Shown piece after piece: positions 34,287 through 41,872 of a DNA stretch of 41,872 nucleotides. Made by a program: the position numbers and the translations under genes. The notes under the pieces were generated by a model, which did not search any database, was not told the DNA's origin, and saw only the letters and a program-made list of their open reading frames with translations. Each line of letters begins with the position of its first letter. Positions within the stretch are counted from its first letter, which is position 1. The DNA is from Alphaproteobacteria bacterium (GTDB taxonomy: Bacteria > Pseudomonadota > Alphaproteobacteria > DSM-16000 > Inquilinaceae). Location of the stretch: the NCBI GenBank assembly GCA_028277405.1, contig JANQGH010000099.1, positions 1-41,872 of the forward strand. The letters are read 5' to 3'.

Positions 34287-35780
34287 CTATTTCGGCAGCA
34301 TGATTTCGCACCTCAGCCCGCCATGGGGCGACCGGCTGAGGGTGATGTCGCCGCCATGGTTGCGGGCGATGTCGCGGGCGATGGTCAGGCCCAGACCCGT
34401 GCCCCCGGTGGTCGGGTTGCGCGAGGGGTCCAGGCGATAGAAGGGCTTGAAGACGTCGTCCAGCCTTTCGTCCGGAATGCCGGGGCCATCATCGTCGACC
34501 GTGATGGTCACCATCGCTCCGCCGGTCTGGACCGCGACCCAGACTTGGCTGCCGTGGCGGCCCGCGTTTGAGATCAGGTTGGCCAGACAGCGCCTGAAAG
34601 CCTGGGGCTTGACCGGCATCTCCAGCGGTTCGGCCGGTGCCAGCCTGACGTCCAGGCCCTCGCGGCGGGCTCGGTTGCAGACCTGTTCGACCAGTCGCAT
34701 AACGTTGGCCGATTGGGTCCGCTCGCTGCCTTCGCCACGGGCGAACGCCAGATAGCCGTCGATCATCTGGTTCATGTCGGACAGGTCCGCCTTCATGGCG
34801 TCGATGTCCGGGCTGTCGCCCATCATCTCAAGCTGCAGCTTCATGCGCGTCAGCGGCGTGCGCAGATCGTGGCTGACGCCGGCCAGCATTTCGGTCCGCT
34901 GGGTGAGCTGGCGGTGAATGCGGTTGCGCATCATCAGGAAGGCCGTTGCCGCCTGGCGCACCTCCATCGCGCCTTCCAGCTTGAAGTCGCCGACATCGCG
35001 GCCCTTGCCGAACTGGTCGGCGGCGCGGGCCAGCCGCCGGATCGGCCGGATCTGGTTGCGCATGAACACGATCGCGAGCGTGAAGAAGATGGCCGTCGTG
35101 CCCGTCAGCCACAGCATGAAGACCTGGCTGGTCGAGGTGAACAGCCGCCGGATGGGCACGAGAACGTGCATGACGCCTTCTTCCAGCCCGACGCGCACCT
35201 CGACCCATTCGGGCGAGAGGTCGTCGTTGACATAGATGGGCCGCAAGAGGGTTCCGCGCAGTTCCTGGGTCAACCTGCCTTTGAGGATTTCGAACCTGCC
35301 GGCCGGCTCGTGCTGCGGCAGGGTCTGGTTGGGCTCAAAAGAGACCAGCAGTTGCAGGTTGCGCGCCGTTCGCTCGAACAGATCGGCGCGCGCCTCGACG
35401 CTGGGGTTGCCGTAGAACTCCTCTATGACCAGACCAATCTCGCCGGCCACGCCCGTCGACAGGCGCAGCGTGACCGAGTCCCAGTGCCGATCGTAAAAGT
35501 AGTAGGCGGCAATACCCTGAACCAGCAACACCGGGGTGACGATGATGATCAGTGTTCGCCCGAAGAGCGTGCGGGGCAGGTAACGCTTAAGGCCCAGGCG
35601 GCTGAAGATGAACCGCCAAATGCCCCAGTAGACGTCCCAGACCCAGAGGGCGCCCTCTCTCAGCCAGGAGGCGACCCGGTTTGCGAGACCGCCAAGCCCG
35701 GACGCCGAGGGCGGCTCGCCCCTTGTCCCGCGGCCACTGTCGGGTCGCTCGGGCCGCACGAGGCGGTCGGTCAAGGCCAT
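34287..35780 (-). CDS. EnvZ-type sensor histidine kinase
   Basis: The 497-residue inner-membrane kinase has an unusual 70-residue N-terminal cytoplasmic extension, TM1 (about 74-96), a periplasmic sensor region (97-218), TM2 (219-240), HAMP (241-293), HisKA with His304 (GVSHDLRTPLTRMKLQ) and HATPase (about 385-497: NLISNAGRHG, DDDGPGIPDE, GGTGLGLTI). It is the partner of the response regulator directly upstream; start and stop overlap as TGATG. The signal is unknown. Confidence 0.93.
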   Translation of the reverse strand: MALTDRLVRPERPDSGRGTRGEPPSASGLGGLANRVASWLREGALWVWDVYWGIWRFIFSRLGLKRYLPRTLFGRTLIIIVTPVLLVQGIAAYYFYDRHWDSVTLRLSTGVAGEIGLVIEEFYGNPSVEARADLFERTARNLQLLVSFEPNQTLPQHEPAGRFEILKGRLTQELRGTLLRPIYVNDDLSPEWVEVRVGLEEGVMHVLVPIRRLFTSTSQVFMLWLTGTTAIFFTLAIVFMRNQIRPIRRLARAADQFGKGRDVGDFKLEGAMEVRQAATAFLMMRNRIHRQLTQRTEMLAGVSHDLRTPLTRMKLQLEMMGDSPDIDAMKADLSDMNQMIDGYLAFARGEGSERTQSANVMRLVEQVCNRARREGLDVRLAPAEPLEMPVKPQAFRRCLANLISNAGRHGSQVWVAVQTGGAMVTITVDDDGPGIPDERLDDVFKPFYRLDPSRNPTTGGTGLGLTIARDIARNHGGDITLSRSPHGGLRCEIMLPK

Positions 35781-36466
35781 CAGAGATCGGGCCTCAAGAC
35801 GTATCCAGCACCTCGAACGGTGACCAGATAGCGCGGTGTCTTGGTATCGGGCTCAAGCTTACGGCGCAGACGCGTCACCTGCACGTCGACCGTGCGAACA
35901 TTGCCGCCCAGTCGCGCCTCGGTCCGAAGGTATTCGCGCGACAGGGTTTCGTTGGGATGCGCCGCCAGCACGCTGAGCAGGCTGACCTCCGCACTGGTCA
36001 GGTGAACGAGCTGCCCGTCACGGGTCAGTTCGTTACGGGCCGGGTCGAACTGATAGGGGCCTAGCTGCAAGGGGCCCGTGTCGGGTTTTTCGGTCGGCAT
36101 GCGCCGCAAGATGCTGTTGATGCGCAGCACCAGTTCCCGCGGTTCGAAGGGTTTGGGCAGGTAGTCGTCGGCGCCGCTTTCCAGACCGGCGATGCGGTCG
36201 TCCACCTCGCCCATCGCCGTCAACAGCAGGATCGGTGTCTTCAGCGTCTTGCGCAGGGACTCGGTCAGGTGCAGCCCGCTTTCCCCCGGCATCATGACAT
36301 CCATGACGATCAGATCGAAGGTCAGCGATTCCAGCTTGGCCCGCGCGTCCGCCGCGTCGCTGGCGGAACTCACCATAAAGCCGCTGTCGGACAGATACTT
36401 TCGCAACAGTCCACGCAACCGCTGATCATCGTCGATGACCAGAATATGGGGATCTTCGTCCGTCAT
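35780..36466 (-). CDS. OmpR-type response regulator
   Basis: The 228-residue regulator has a receiver domain with phosphoacceptor Asp56 (LIVMDVMMPGESG), acidic pocket IDDDQR and switch Lys in YLPKPFEPREL, then an OmpR winged helix (about 130-226: RNELTRDGQLVHLTSAEVSLLSVLAAHP, RTVDVQVTRLRRKLEPD). It is paired with the sensor kinase gene and preceded by the MarR gene. In Rhodobacter a MarR-OmpR pair in this arrangement is called PetP-PetR; whether this pair is orthologous is inference. Confidence 0.94.
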   Translation of the reverse strand: MTDEDPHILVIDDDQRLRGLLRKYLSDSGFMVSSASDAADARAKLESLTFDLIVMDVMMPGESGLHLTESLRKTLKTPILLLTAMGEVDDRIAGLESGADDYLPKPFEPRELVLRINSILRRMPTEKPDTGPLQLGPYQFDPARNELTRDGQLVHLTSAEVSLLSVLAAHPNETLSREYLRTEARLGGNVRTVDVQVTRLRRKLEPDTKTPRYLVTVRGAGYVLRPDL

Positions 36467-36518
36467 GCGCGCGATATTAACAGGTCGCGATCATGGCGCC
36501 AAAGAGCGCTGACGGCAT

Positions 36519-37031
36519 TCAGAGCCGTGCCGATCGCCGATCGGTCTGCGTCAGATACTCTTCCGGCGGCTCTTCGATCAGGCCCAACAGCACCTGGCGA
36601 AACCCTTCGACGGCATCGGCGCCGGCCTGTCGATAGGCGCGGGCGAACCGCCGGCGCTGGTTCTCCGTCAGCGCCCGCTCAAGGGCCTGGCCCTTTTCGG
36701 TGAGCTGCAGCAGGCGCTGGCGCCGATCGCGGGTGCCCTGATGCTGTTCGATATAGTCTTGCTCGACCAGCAGGTTGATCACCCGGCTCAGGCTCTGTTT
36801 GGTGATCTTCAAGATCGCCAGCAGTTCCGATACCGTGATCTGCGGGTTTCGCCCGATGAAGTAGATCGCCCGGTGATGGGCGCGCCCCAGGCCGCGTTCG
36901 GCCAGGATCGCGTCGGGTTCGGCGGTGAAGTCGCGATAGGCGTAGAACAACAGCTCAATGCCTTGGCGCAGTTCCTCGTCACGCAGGAACAGCGGGTTTG
37001 CCCCTGTCTTCAGATCGCTCATAGCTCGCAT
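36519..37031 (-). CDS. MarR family regulator
   Basis: The 170-residue protein has the MarR winged helix (about 55-120: RNPQITVSELLAILKITKQSLSRVINLLVEQDYIEQHQGTRDRRQRLLQLTEKG). It lies divergent from ilvE and upstream of the OmpR and kinase genes. Two inverted repeats in the 121-base spacer are candidate operators. Start is ATG 37031 or 37022. The PetP name in Rhodobacter is the closest labelled relative by context. Confidence 0.92.
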   Translation of the reverse strand: MRAMSDLKTGANPLFLRDEELRQGIELLFYAYRDFTAEPDAILAERGLGRAHHRAIYFIGRNPQITVSELLAILKITKQSLSRVINLLVEQDYIEQHQGTRDRRQRLLQLTEKGQALERALTENQRRRFARAYRQAGADAVEGFRQVLLGLIEEPPEEYLTQTDRRSARL

Positions 37032-37041
37032 GCGGCGTGTT

Positions 37042-37062
37042 TATGTCATGAATGTTGACATA
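37042..37062. promoter_or_regulatory. Inverted repeat near the MarR start (candidate operator)
   Basis: TATGTCA (37042-37048) and TGACATA (37056-37062) are perfect arms around a 7-base centre, 11 bases upstream of the MarR ATG at 37031. MarR proteins usually bind such sites to repress their own genes. Confidence 0.5.
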
Positions 37063-37095
37063 TATCAGGCTTGAATGTTACGACCTAGTCCTAAC

Positions 37096-37119
37096 TTGAG
37101 ACATAAAATATCGTCTCAA
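37096..37119. promoter_or_regulatory. Inverted repeat TTGAGAC-N10-GTCTCAA (candidate operator)
   Basis: Perfect 7-base arms at 37096-37102 and 37113-37119 with an AT-rich 10-base centre (ATAAAATATC), 34 bases before the ilvE start. The size, symmetry and position suggest a dimeric regulator site, perhaps for the adjacent MarR protein. Confidence 0.5.
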
Positions 37120-37152
37120 TCTTTGCGGAACTAACTTTCTGAAAGTACAGAG

Positions 37153-38055
37153 ATGGCGTCTGCTTCTTTCGACGATCGAGATGGGTTTATCTGGCTTAAC
37201 GGCTCGCTGGTCCCGTGGCGCGATGCGCACCTGCACGTCCTGTCCCACGCGCTGCATTATGGCAGCAGCGTCTTTGAGGGCGAGCGCATGTATGGCGGCG
37301 CGGTTTTCAAACTGACGGAGCATTCCGAGCGCCTGGTCAAGTCGGCGGAACTGATGGGTTTTGAGATCCCATATTCTGCCGCGGAGATCGATCACGCCAC
37401 GATGGAGGCGGCGCGCGCCAACAACATCGTCGACGGCTATGTGCGGCCGATCGCTTGGCGCGGATCGGAAATGATGGGTGTCTCGGCCCAGAAGAACCGG
37501 ATCAACTTGGCGATCGCGGCGTGGGAATGGCCCAGCTATTTCTCGCCCGAGGCCAAGATGAAGGGCATCCGTATCAAGACGGCGGAATGGCGGCGACCGT
37601 CGCCGCAATGCGCGCCCGTTCATGCCAAGGCGGCGGGTCTTTACATGATCTGCACGCTGTCGAAGCACGCGGCCGAGGCCGAAGGGTGGGACGACGCCTT
37701 GATGCTGGATTGGCGAGGCCGTGTGGCCGAGTCCACAGGGGCCAATATCTTTCTGGCGATGGATGGCAAGCTGCACACCCCGACGCCGGACTGCTTTCTT
37801 GACGGCATCACGCGCCGGACGGTCATCGATCTGGCCAAGGCGCGCGGCATTGAGGTGGTGGAGCGGGCGATCGAGCCGACGGAACTGGCGCAAGCCGACG
37901 AGGTCTTCCTGACCGGATCGGCGGCCGAAGTGACACCGGTGGGTCAGATTGACGATGCCCGCTTTACGCCGGGCCAGATCTGCGAGGCCATGATCGACGA
38001 CTATGCCAAGGCCGTGCGCGAACCCGCAATGGCGGAAAAGGTCGCCGCCGAATAG
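37153..38055 (+). CDS. ilvE: Branched-chain amino acid aminotransferase
   Basis: IlvE is the PLP enzyme that makes or degrades leucine, isoleucine and valine by transamination with glutamate. The 300-residue fold-type IV protein has the PLP lysine at Lys159 (VHAKAAGLYMICTLSKHAAEAEG), the N-terminal FEGERMYGG, and the phosphate-binding turn SAAEVTPVGQIDD. It is divergent from the MarR gene, and a short spacer with two palindromes separates them. The ribosome site is weak (GAAAGTACAGAG). Confidence 0.95.
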   Translation: MASASFDDRDGFIWLNGSLVPWRDAHLHVLSHALHYGSSVFEGERMYGGAVFKLTEHSERLVKSAELMGFEIPYSAAEIDHATMEAARANNIVDGYVRPIAWRGSEMMGVSAQKNRINLAIAAWEWPSYFSPEAKMKGIRIKTAEWRRPSPQCAPVHAKAAGLYMICTLSKHAAEAEGWDDALMLDWRGRVAESTGANIFLAMDGKLHTPTPDCFLDGITRRTVIDLAKARGIEVVERAIEPTELAQADEVFLTGSAAEVTPVGQIDDARFTPGQICEAMIDDYAKAVREPAMAEKVAAE

Positions 38056-38064
38056 GCGTCGGGC

Positions 38065-38520
38065 TTAGCTCTCCCGCCAGCGGTCGGCGGCTGCGTCGTC
38101 GCTGGCGCGCGCCTCGACCCAGCGCGTGTCGGTCGGCGTTTCTTCCTTCTTCCAGAACGGTGCCTGGGTCTTCAGCCAGTCCATCAGGAACTGGCAGGCG
38201 TCGAACGCGGCCTGCCGATGGGCGCTGGCGGCGACCACCAGGACGATACGGTCGCCTGGTTGCAGGTGGCCGTACCGGTGAATGATCAGGCTGGCATCCA
38301 AGGGCCAGCGCCGATGGGCTTCGGCCTCGATGTCGGCCAGCATGCGCTCGGTCATGCCGGGGTAATGCTCCAGCGTCATGGACCGGATCGTCTCGCCGCC
38401 GGCCATGTCCCTGACCAGCCCGATGAAGCTTGCGACGCCGCCGATCGACGGGCGGCCGCGCGTCAGACCGTCGATCTCCGCGCCGACATCGAAATCATCG
38501 GCCTGAACCTTGACCGCCAT
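38065..38520 (-). CDS. moaE: Molybdopterin synthase catalytic subunit
   Basis: MoaE, with MoaD, inserts dithiolene sulfur into cyclic pyranopterin to make molybdopterin. The 151-residue protein shows IGGVASFIGLVRDMAGGETIRSMTLEHYPGMTERML, RYGHLQPGDRIVLVVAASAHRQAAF and the catalytic lysines in QAPFWKKEE. The start at 38520 lies four bases after the moaD stop. It is the last gene of the minus-strand molybdenum cofactor unit. Confidence 0.95.
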   Translation of the reverse strand: MAVKVQADDFDVGAEIDGLTRGRPSIGGVASFIGLVRDMAGGETIRSMTLEHYPGMTERMLADIEAEAHRRWPLDASLIIHRYGHLQPGDRIVLVVAASAHRQAAFDACQFLMDWLKTQAPFWKKEETPTDTRWVEARASDDAAADRWRES

Positions 38521-38524
38521 GATC

Positions 38525-38791
38525 TCAGCCGCCGGTGACGGGCGGAAAGACGGCGACCTCGTCCCCGGGCGCGACGGCATCTTCGGGCCGTGCAAAACGC
38601 TGATTGATCGCGACGCGCACAACGCGGTCGTTCTTCAGCGCCGCCTCATAACGCGGTCCGCGCCCGCGCAGCCAGGTCATCAGGCCGGCGACGTCCGTCA
38701 CGCCGGCGGGCGGTGCCACGCTCTCCTCCGCCAGGCCGATGCGATCGCGCACCCAGGCGAAATAGAGCAGCTTGATGGGCTGGTCACTCAT
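38525..38791 (-). CDS. moaD: Molybdopterin synthase sulfur carrier subunit
   Basis: The 88-residue ubiquitin-like protein ends in the diglycine (VFPPVTGG) that becomes a thiocarboxylate carrying sulfur to MoaE. Other features are LYFAWVRDRIGLAEESV and INQRFARPEDAVAPGDEVAV. The start is ATG 38791; an upstream in-frame ATG gives an unlikely N-terminus. It is coupled to moaE, four bases apart. Confidence 0.94.
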   Translation of the reverse strand: MSDQPIKLLYFAWVRDRIGLAEESVAPPAGVTDVAGLMTWLRGRGPRYEAALKNDRVVRVAINQRFARPEDAVAPGDEVAVFPPVTGG

Positions 38792-38846
38792 GGCCCCTAA
38801 TGTCGAATGCCCGGCCAGCCGGCGCAACCCCTCTGGGTGTCGCCGA

Positions 38847-40100
38847 TCAGTCGAAGGCGGTCCAGGGCACGAACGGCAGTTGGTCGCCGGCCTGGATGTT
38901 TTCCATCACCTCGTCCAAGACCAGCAGGCCGTCGCTGTGGACCACTGACGACAGAATGCCGGCGCCGTCGCGCGGGAAACGACGTACGTGTGGCAGTCCA
39001 TCCTCCGCCGACAGGGTGACGCGCACATACTCCCTGCGGCCCGGCTTCTTGCGATAGTCAAAGTCGGCGATGACCGGGTAGGTGGGCACGGGCGGCAACG
39101 AGCGCCCCGCGAGCTTGGCCAGCAGGGGCCGGGCCAGGACCAGATAGGTCACGACAACGGCAACCGGATTTCCGGGCAGGCCGATAAAGGCGCAATCGCC
39201 GATCTGGCCCAGGGCGACGGGCCGTCCGGGCTTGATGGCCAGCCGCCAGGCATGCAAGCGCCCGCCCACCCCTTCAACCGCCTCCTTCACATAATCAGCG
39301 TCGCCGGTCGAGACGCCGCCGGAGGCGATGATGGCGTGGTGATCGCGGCTCAGCCGGTCCAGCGCCGTGGACACCTCTTCCGGCCGGTCGGGCAGAATCC
39401 CGGCATCCGTCACCCTGTAGCCGGCGCGGCGCAACAGGCCGCCGATCGTGTAGCGGTTGGCGTCGTAGACCGCCCCTGTCCTGGCCGCCTCGCCTGGCTC
39501 CAACAGCTCGTTGCCGGTCGACAGCACGGCGACCTTGAGCCGTTCGCGGACATCCAGCCGGTCAATGCCGAGGGAAGCAATCAGGCCGAGATCGGCCGGG
39601 CCCAGGCGTCTACCCGGCTCCAGGACCGTTTCGCCTCTCCGAACATCCTCGCCGGCGAACCGGTAGTTGGCGCCCTTCTTCATGCCGGCGGGAAGCACGA
39701 CGGCGCCATCCTCCTCCCGGCAATCCTCCTGCATGAAGATGGTGTCCGGCCCCGGCGGCATGGCGGCGCCCGTGAAGACCCGCAGGGCCGTTGCCGCGTC
39801 GGGTAGTACGGTCGCCGGATCGCCGGCCTGAAGTCGCCCGTCAATCGGCAGCCTGGTCTCTTCACCTTGCGTTAGGTCGGCGAACCGGACGGCATAGCCG
39901 TCGACCGCGCTGTTGTTGTGGGGCGGCACGTCCCGCGGCGCGACCATCGGCGCCGCCAGAATGCGGTCGAGCGCTCGTGACAGATCTACGGGCTCTGTGC
40001 CCACCAGACAGTCCAGATGTTGACTGACGGTCGCCAAGGCCTCGTCAACCGCGAGCAGCTTGCCGCCAAAGGCAAAGCAATCGTCGCTCAGCTGGGCCAC
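38847..40100 (-). CDS. moeA: Molybdopterin molybdenumtransferase
   Basis: MoeA inserts molybdate into adenylated molybdopterin. The 417-residue protein has the four expected parts: an N-terminal region (VAPRDVPPHNNSAVDGYAVR), the catalytic MoaB/MogA-like domain with SGGVSTGDADYVKEAV and GLPGNPVAVVVTY, and a C-terminal beta barrel (about 340-417). It starts with GTG at 40100, which overlaps the end of mobB by 13 bases. Confidence 0.95.
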   Translation of the reverse strand: MAQLSDDCFAFGGKLLAVDEALATVSQHLDCLVGTEPVDLSRALDRILAAPMVAPRDVPPHNNSAVDGYAVRFADLTQGEETRLPIDGRLQAGDPATVLPDAATALRVFTGAAMPPGPDTIFMQEDCREEDGAVVLPAGMKKGANYRFAGEDVRRGETVLEPGRRLGPADLGLIASLGIDRLDVRERLKVAVLSTGNELLEPGEAARTGAVYDANRYTIGGLLRRAGYRVTDAGILPDRPEEVSTALDRLSRDHHAIIASGGVSTGDADYVKEAVEGVGGRLHAWRLAIKPGRPVALGQIGDCAFIGLPGNPVAVVVTYLVLARPLLAKLAGRSLPPVPTYPVIADFDYRKKPGRREYVRVTLSAEDGLPHVRRFPRDGAGILSSVVHSDGLLVLDEVMENIQAGDQLPFVPWTAFD

Positions 40101-40696
40101 GCGGCCTCTTTCGCGACAGGTGGGTGTTCAAGGCCGACCGCGCTGAGGATGAAGCGCGCGATCTCGGGCACGTTGTCCAGGGGCAGCAGCGGGCGGTCGA
40201 GGCCCGTGACCGGGCGATCGCTGGCGACGGCCAATATGGTCGGATCGTCAGGCCAAAGCGGTGGTTTGCCGGTCGCTTCGCGCCAGACCTCCAGCTTGGG
40301 GTGGGGGTTCTTTTTGAAGCCCTCGACCAAGACCAGGTCGACCGGGGCGATCAGCCGCAACAGATCGTCCAGCGTCGGTTCCGGCGCGCCGCGATGTTCA
40401 TGGATCAGGGCCCAGCGTTTGGCGCTGGAGACCAGCACCTCTCGGGCGCCCGCCTCACGGTGGGTATGGCTATCCTTGCCCGGCTGGTCGATATCGAAGT
40501 TATGGTGGGCGTGCTTGACCGTCGACACCGTGATGCCCGCCCGGATGAGCGTGGGCAGCAGGCTTCGCACCAGGGTTGTCTTGCCGCTTCCGCTCCATCC
40601 CGCCAGGCCGAACAGGCGTCTCCGATCGCTGTTCGGCTTTTTCTCGCCGACGTGCCATGCGTTTGAAGCGGCGGTCTTCGATCTTGGCTCCGACAT
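40088..40696 (-). CDS. mobB: Molybdopterin-guanine dinucleotide biosynthesis protein MobB
   Basis: MobB is a P-loop GTPase that assists MobA in making the guanine-dinucleotide cofactor. Walker A is LAGWSGSGKTTLVRSLL (about 31-47), followed by KHAHHNFDIDQPGKDSHTHREAGA and LVLVEGFKKNPHPKLEVWR. From ATG 40696 the protein has 202 residues, about 27 longer before the P-loop than E. coli MobB, and this stretch overlaps DUF2062 coding. A non-ATG start nearer the P-loop (the CTG of RLFGL, residue 28) is possible. The length excess and the overlap make the N-terminus uncertain. Confidence 0.88.
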   Translation of the reverse strand: MSEPRSKTAASNAWHVGEKKPNSDRRRLFGLAGWSGSGKTTLVRSLLPTLIRAGITVSTVKHAHHNFDIDQPGKDSHTHREAGAREVLVSSAKRWALIHEHRGAPEPTLDDLLRLIAPVDLVLVEGFKKNPHPKLEVWREATGKPPLWPDDPTILAVASDRPVTGLDRPLLPLDNVPEIARFILSAVGLEHPPVAKEAAWPS

Positions 40697-41183
40697 ACCG
40701 TCCGAAATAATAGCCTCCGACCGCTCCAGCAATGACAAACGGCATGCTGCCCAGCCAGGCAATCGCAAAGGCATGCAGCAGAGGGCCGGCCGACAGGCTG
40801 AGGAAATCCAGAAGCTCGAATTCCTCCAGGGCCCGAACGGCCTGATTGAGGGCGCCCATGCGCATGTCGCACTGGATGATGCCACAGCCGACGGTGAAGT
40901 AGAACGCGTAGATCGGCGCCAGCGTAAAGGGGTTGGTCACAAGCGTCAGGACCATGGCGATCGGCCAGTTGAACCGGTATTTCAGCCAGCGGTCGGCGAT
41001 CACCCAGGAGATCATGACCGCAACGGCCTGCAGACCGACGCTGGGCGTCAGTCCCCAGACCATGCCCCAACAGCAGGTCCGCGCCAACACGTCGGACTTC
41101 AGCCGGCTGCGCACCACCGGCTTTAAAAAGCGGCGTCTGAACATCCGGCCGAAATAGCCGAGGGGGCGATCAGATCGTCTCAT
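40500..41183 (-). CDS. DUF2062 membrane protein
   Basis: The protein (227 residues) has the DUF2062 pattern: CCWGMVWGLTPSVGLQAVAVMISWVIADRWLKYRFN, then VLTLVTNPFTLAPIYAFYFTVG and LGSMPFVIAGAVGGYYFGRYV, with about three to four transmembrane helices. The function is unknown. The last 45 residues (from about 180) are Arg/Gly/His-rich, overlap mobB in another frame and look like read-through; the natural end may be near KIEDRRFKRMARRREKAEQ. It begins seven bases after the pgsA stop. Confidence 0.82.
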   Translation of the reverse strand: MRRSDRPLGYFGRMFRRRFLKPVVRSRLKSDVLARTCCWGMVWGLTPSVGLQAVAVMISWVIADRWLKYRFNWPIAMVLTLVTNPFTLAPIYAFYFTVGCGIIQCDMRMGALNQAVRALEEFELLDFLSLSAGPLLHAFAIAWLGSMPFVIAGAVGGYYFGRYVGAKIEDRRFKRMARRREKAEQRSETPVRPGGMERKRQDNPGAKPAAHAHPGGHHGVDGQARPP

Positions 41184-41190
41184 GGGGGAA

Positions 41191-41745
41191 TCAGTGTTGC
41201 GAGGTGGCGATCTGCCGTAGGCCGGCCCGCAGATAGTCCCAACCGGTGATGATCGTCAGCACGGCGGCAATCCACAGGATGGCCAGCCCGACGGGTCGCA
41301 CTTCCGGAACCGCCGGCGCCAGGATCAGCAGCATCAGGGCGCCGAGCTGTGTCGTGGTCTTCCATTTGGCCAGCTTCGAGACCGGCAGCCCGGTCGTACC
41401 GACGCTGGCGAGGTACTCCCTGACGCCCGAGATCAAGACCTCACGGGCCAGGATGATAATCGCGGCAATCATGTGCCAGCCGGGCAGCGCGCCGAACCCG
41501 ACCAGCAGGATCAGCATGATGGCGACCAGCATCTTGTCGGCGATCGGGTCCATCATCTTGCCCAACGGGCTGCCGGTGCCCTGGGCGCGCGCCAGGTAAC
41601 CGTCGAGAAAGTCCGTCACGGCCGCGATCGCGAAGATCGCCGCCGCGACCCAATAGGCCCAAGGCTGCATCACGAAGAACAGGGCCACCACGACCGGGAT
41701 CGCCGCCATGCGCGAAAACGTCAATATGTTCGGCAGATTCTGCAT
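41191..41745 (-). CDS. pgsA: CDP-diacylglycerol-glycerol-3-phosphate 3-phosphatidyltransferase
   Basis: PgsA makes phosphatidylglycerol phosphate, the precursor of the Lgt lipid donor phosphatidylglycerol. The 184-residue membrane protein has the CDP-alcohol phosphotransferase motif D-G-x2-A-R-x8-G-x3-D-x3-D in LDGYLARAQGTGSPLGKMMDPIADKM, and about five transmembrane helices. The start is ATG 41745. In related genomes pgsA is next to the moaD-moaE genes. Upstream (41746-41872) there is an inverted repeat (next entry) and no gene I can support. Confidence 0.95.
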   Translation of the reverse strand: MQNLPNILTFSRMAAIPVVVALFFVMQPWAYWVAAAIFAIAAVTDFLDGYLARAQGTGSPLGKMMDPIADKMLVAIMLILLVGFGALPGWHMIAAIIILAREVLISGVREYLASVGTTGLPVSKLAKWKTTTQLGALMLLILAPAVPEVRPVGLAILWIAAVLTIITGWDYLRAGLRQIATSQH

Positions 41746-41775
41746 GACCCCGATGTTCTGATCTCATCACCGACT

Positions 41776-41801
41776 GGCGTCATCCTAGCGTTAATGACGC
41801 C
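41776..41801. promoter_or_regulatory. Inverted repeat upstream of pgsA
   Basis: GGCGTCAT (41776-41783) and ATGACGCC (41794-41801) are perfect 8-base arms with a 10-base spacer, about 30 bases before the pgsA start. It may be an operator or leader hairpin. No T run follows on either strand, so a terminator is unlikely. Confidence 0.4.
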
Positions 41802-41872
41802 GCCGAGTGTACTGGACGGCCCAACATTAACCATGCGGATTGAAATGATCATAAATCTTTTTGGCGACGGCG

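Noticed and set aside
38791..38846. Extra gene between moaD and moeA
   Set aside because: Only a 55-base spacer; upstream in-frame extension of moaD does not resemble the family.
1..41872. CRISPR array, tRNA, rRNA, insertion sequence or prophage
   Set aside because: I saw no regularly spaced repeats, tRNA T-loop patterns, rRNA blocks, transposase or phage genes. A tRNA search program would be needed to exclude a tRNA fully.

Overview
The window is a GC-rich (roughly 65% by eye), densely coded stretch of a bacterial chromosome, almost certainly from an alphaproteobacterium of the Rhodospirillales/Kiloniellales type. The evidence is the gene order ptsP - RodZ-like - ispG - prfA - prmC - DUF4167 - clpB, the order hldD / ubiK - YbjN - proC, a phasin gene, and a MarR-OmpR-EnvZ set next to ilvE. 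Genus cannot be read from the sequence. No rRNA, tRNA, CRISPR array, insertion sequence or phage gene was recognised. No gene-free stretch exceeds 300 bases; the longest are 1-266 (a repeat pair), 8489-8756 and 3823-4037.

Layout. (1) 1-9389, all plus strand: a pair of inverted structured repeats, then lysC, ptsP (nitrogen PTS enzyme I), a RodZ-like membrane protein, ispG (MEP isoprenoid pathway), prfA with its methylase prmC, and a DUF4167 RNA-binding-like protein. (2) 9488-17390, accessory region: a small secreted protein, a TRAP-transporter solute-binding protein, then on the minus strand a FabI-like reductase and an unusual symporter-like membrane domain fused to a hotdog thioesterase, then the TRAP DctQ and DctM permease genes on plus, a MOSC protein and a DUF547 protein with a probable Tat signal. 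The TRAP genes are split by the opposed lipid-type pair. (3) clpB (plus) with a heat-shock-like promoter and a strong terminator. (4) 20231-30014, all minus: dienelactone hydrolase, two-subunit aconitase X, ychF, pth, rplY, prs, a possible 24-residue membrane peptide, pgeF, a MidA-type methyltransferase, lgt and hldD. Three of these joins are ATGA overlaps. (5) 30141-34239, plus: ubiK, YbjN, proC, a YbaK-type tRNA editing protein, a TetR-like regulator, a phasin with a clear terminator, and csaA. (6) 34287-37031, minus: sensor kinase, OmpR-type regulator and MarR regulator, divergent from ilvE (plus) across a short spacer with two inverted repeats. (7) 38065-41745, minus: pgsA, a DUF2062 membrane protein, mobB, moeA, moaD and moaE, a molybdenum-cofactor operon headed by phospholipid synthesis.

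Most of the window is housekeeping. The parts that stand out are the paired hairpin repeats before lysC, the symporter-thioesterase fusion with its FabI-like partner inside a TRAP locus, the aconitase X plus dienelactone hydrolase unit, the hidden small membrane ORF after pgeF, and several regulatory palindromes.
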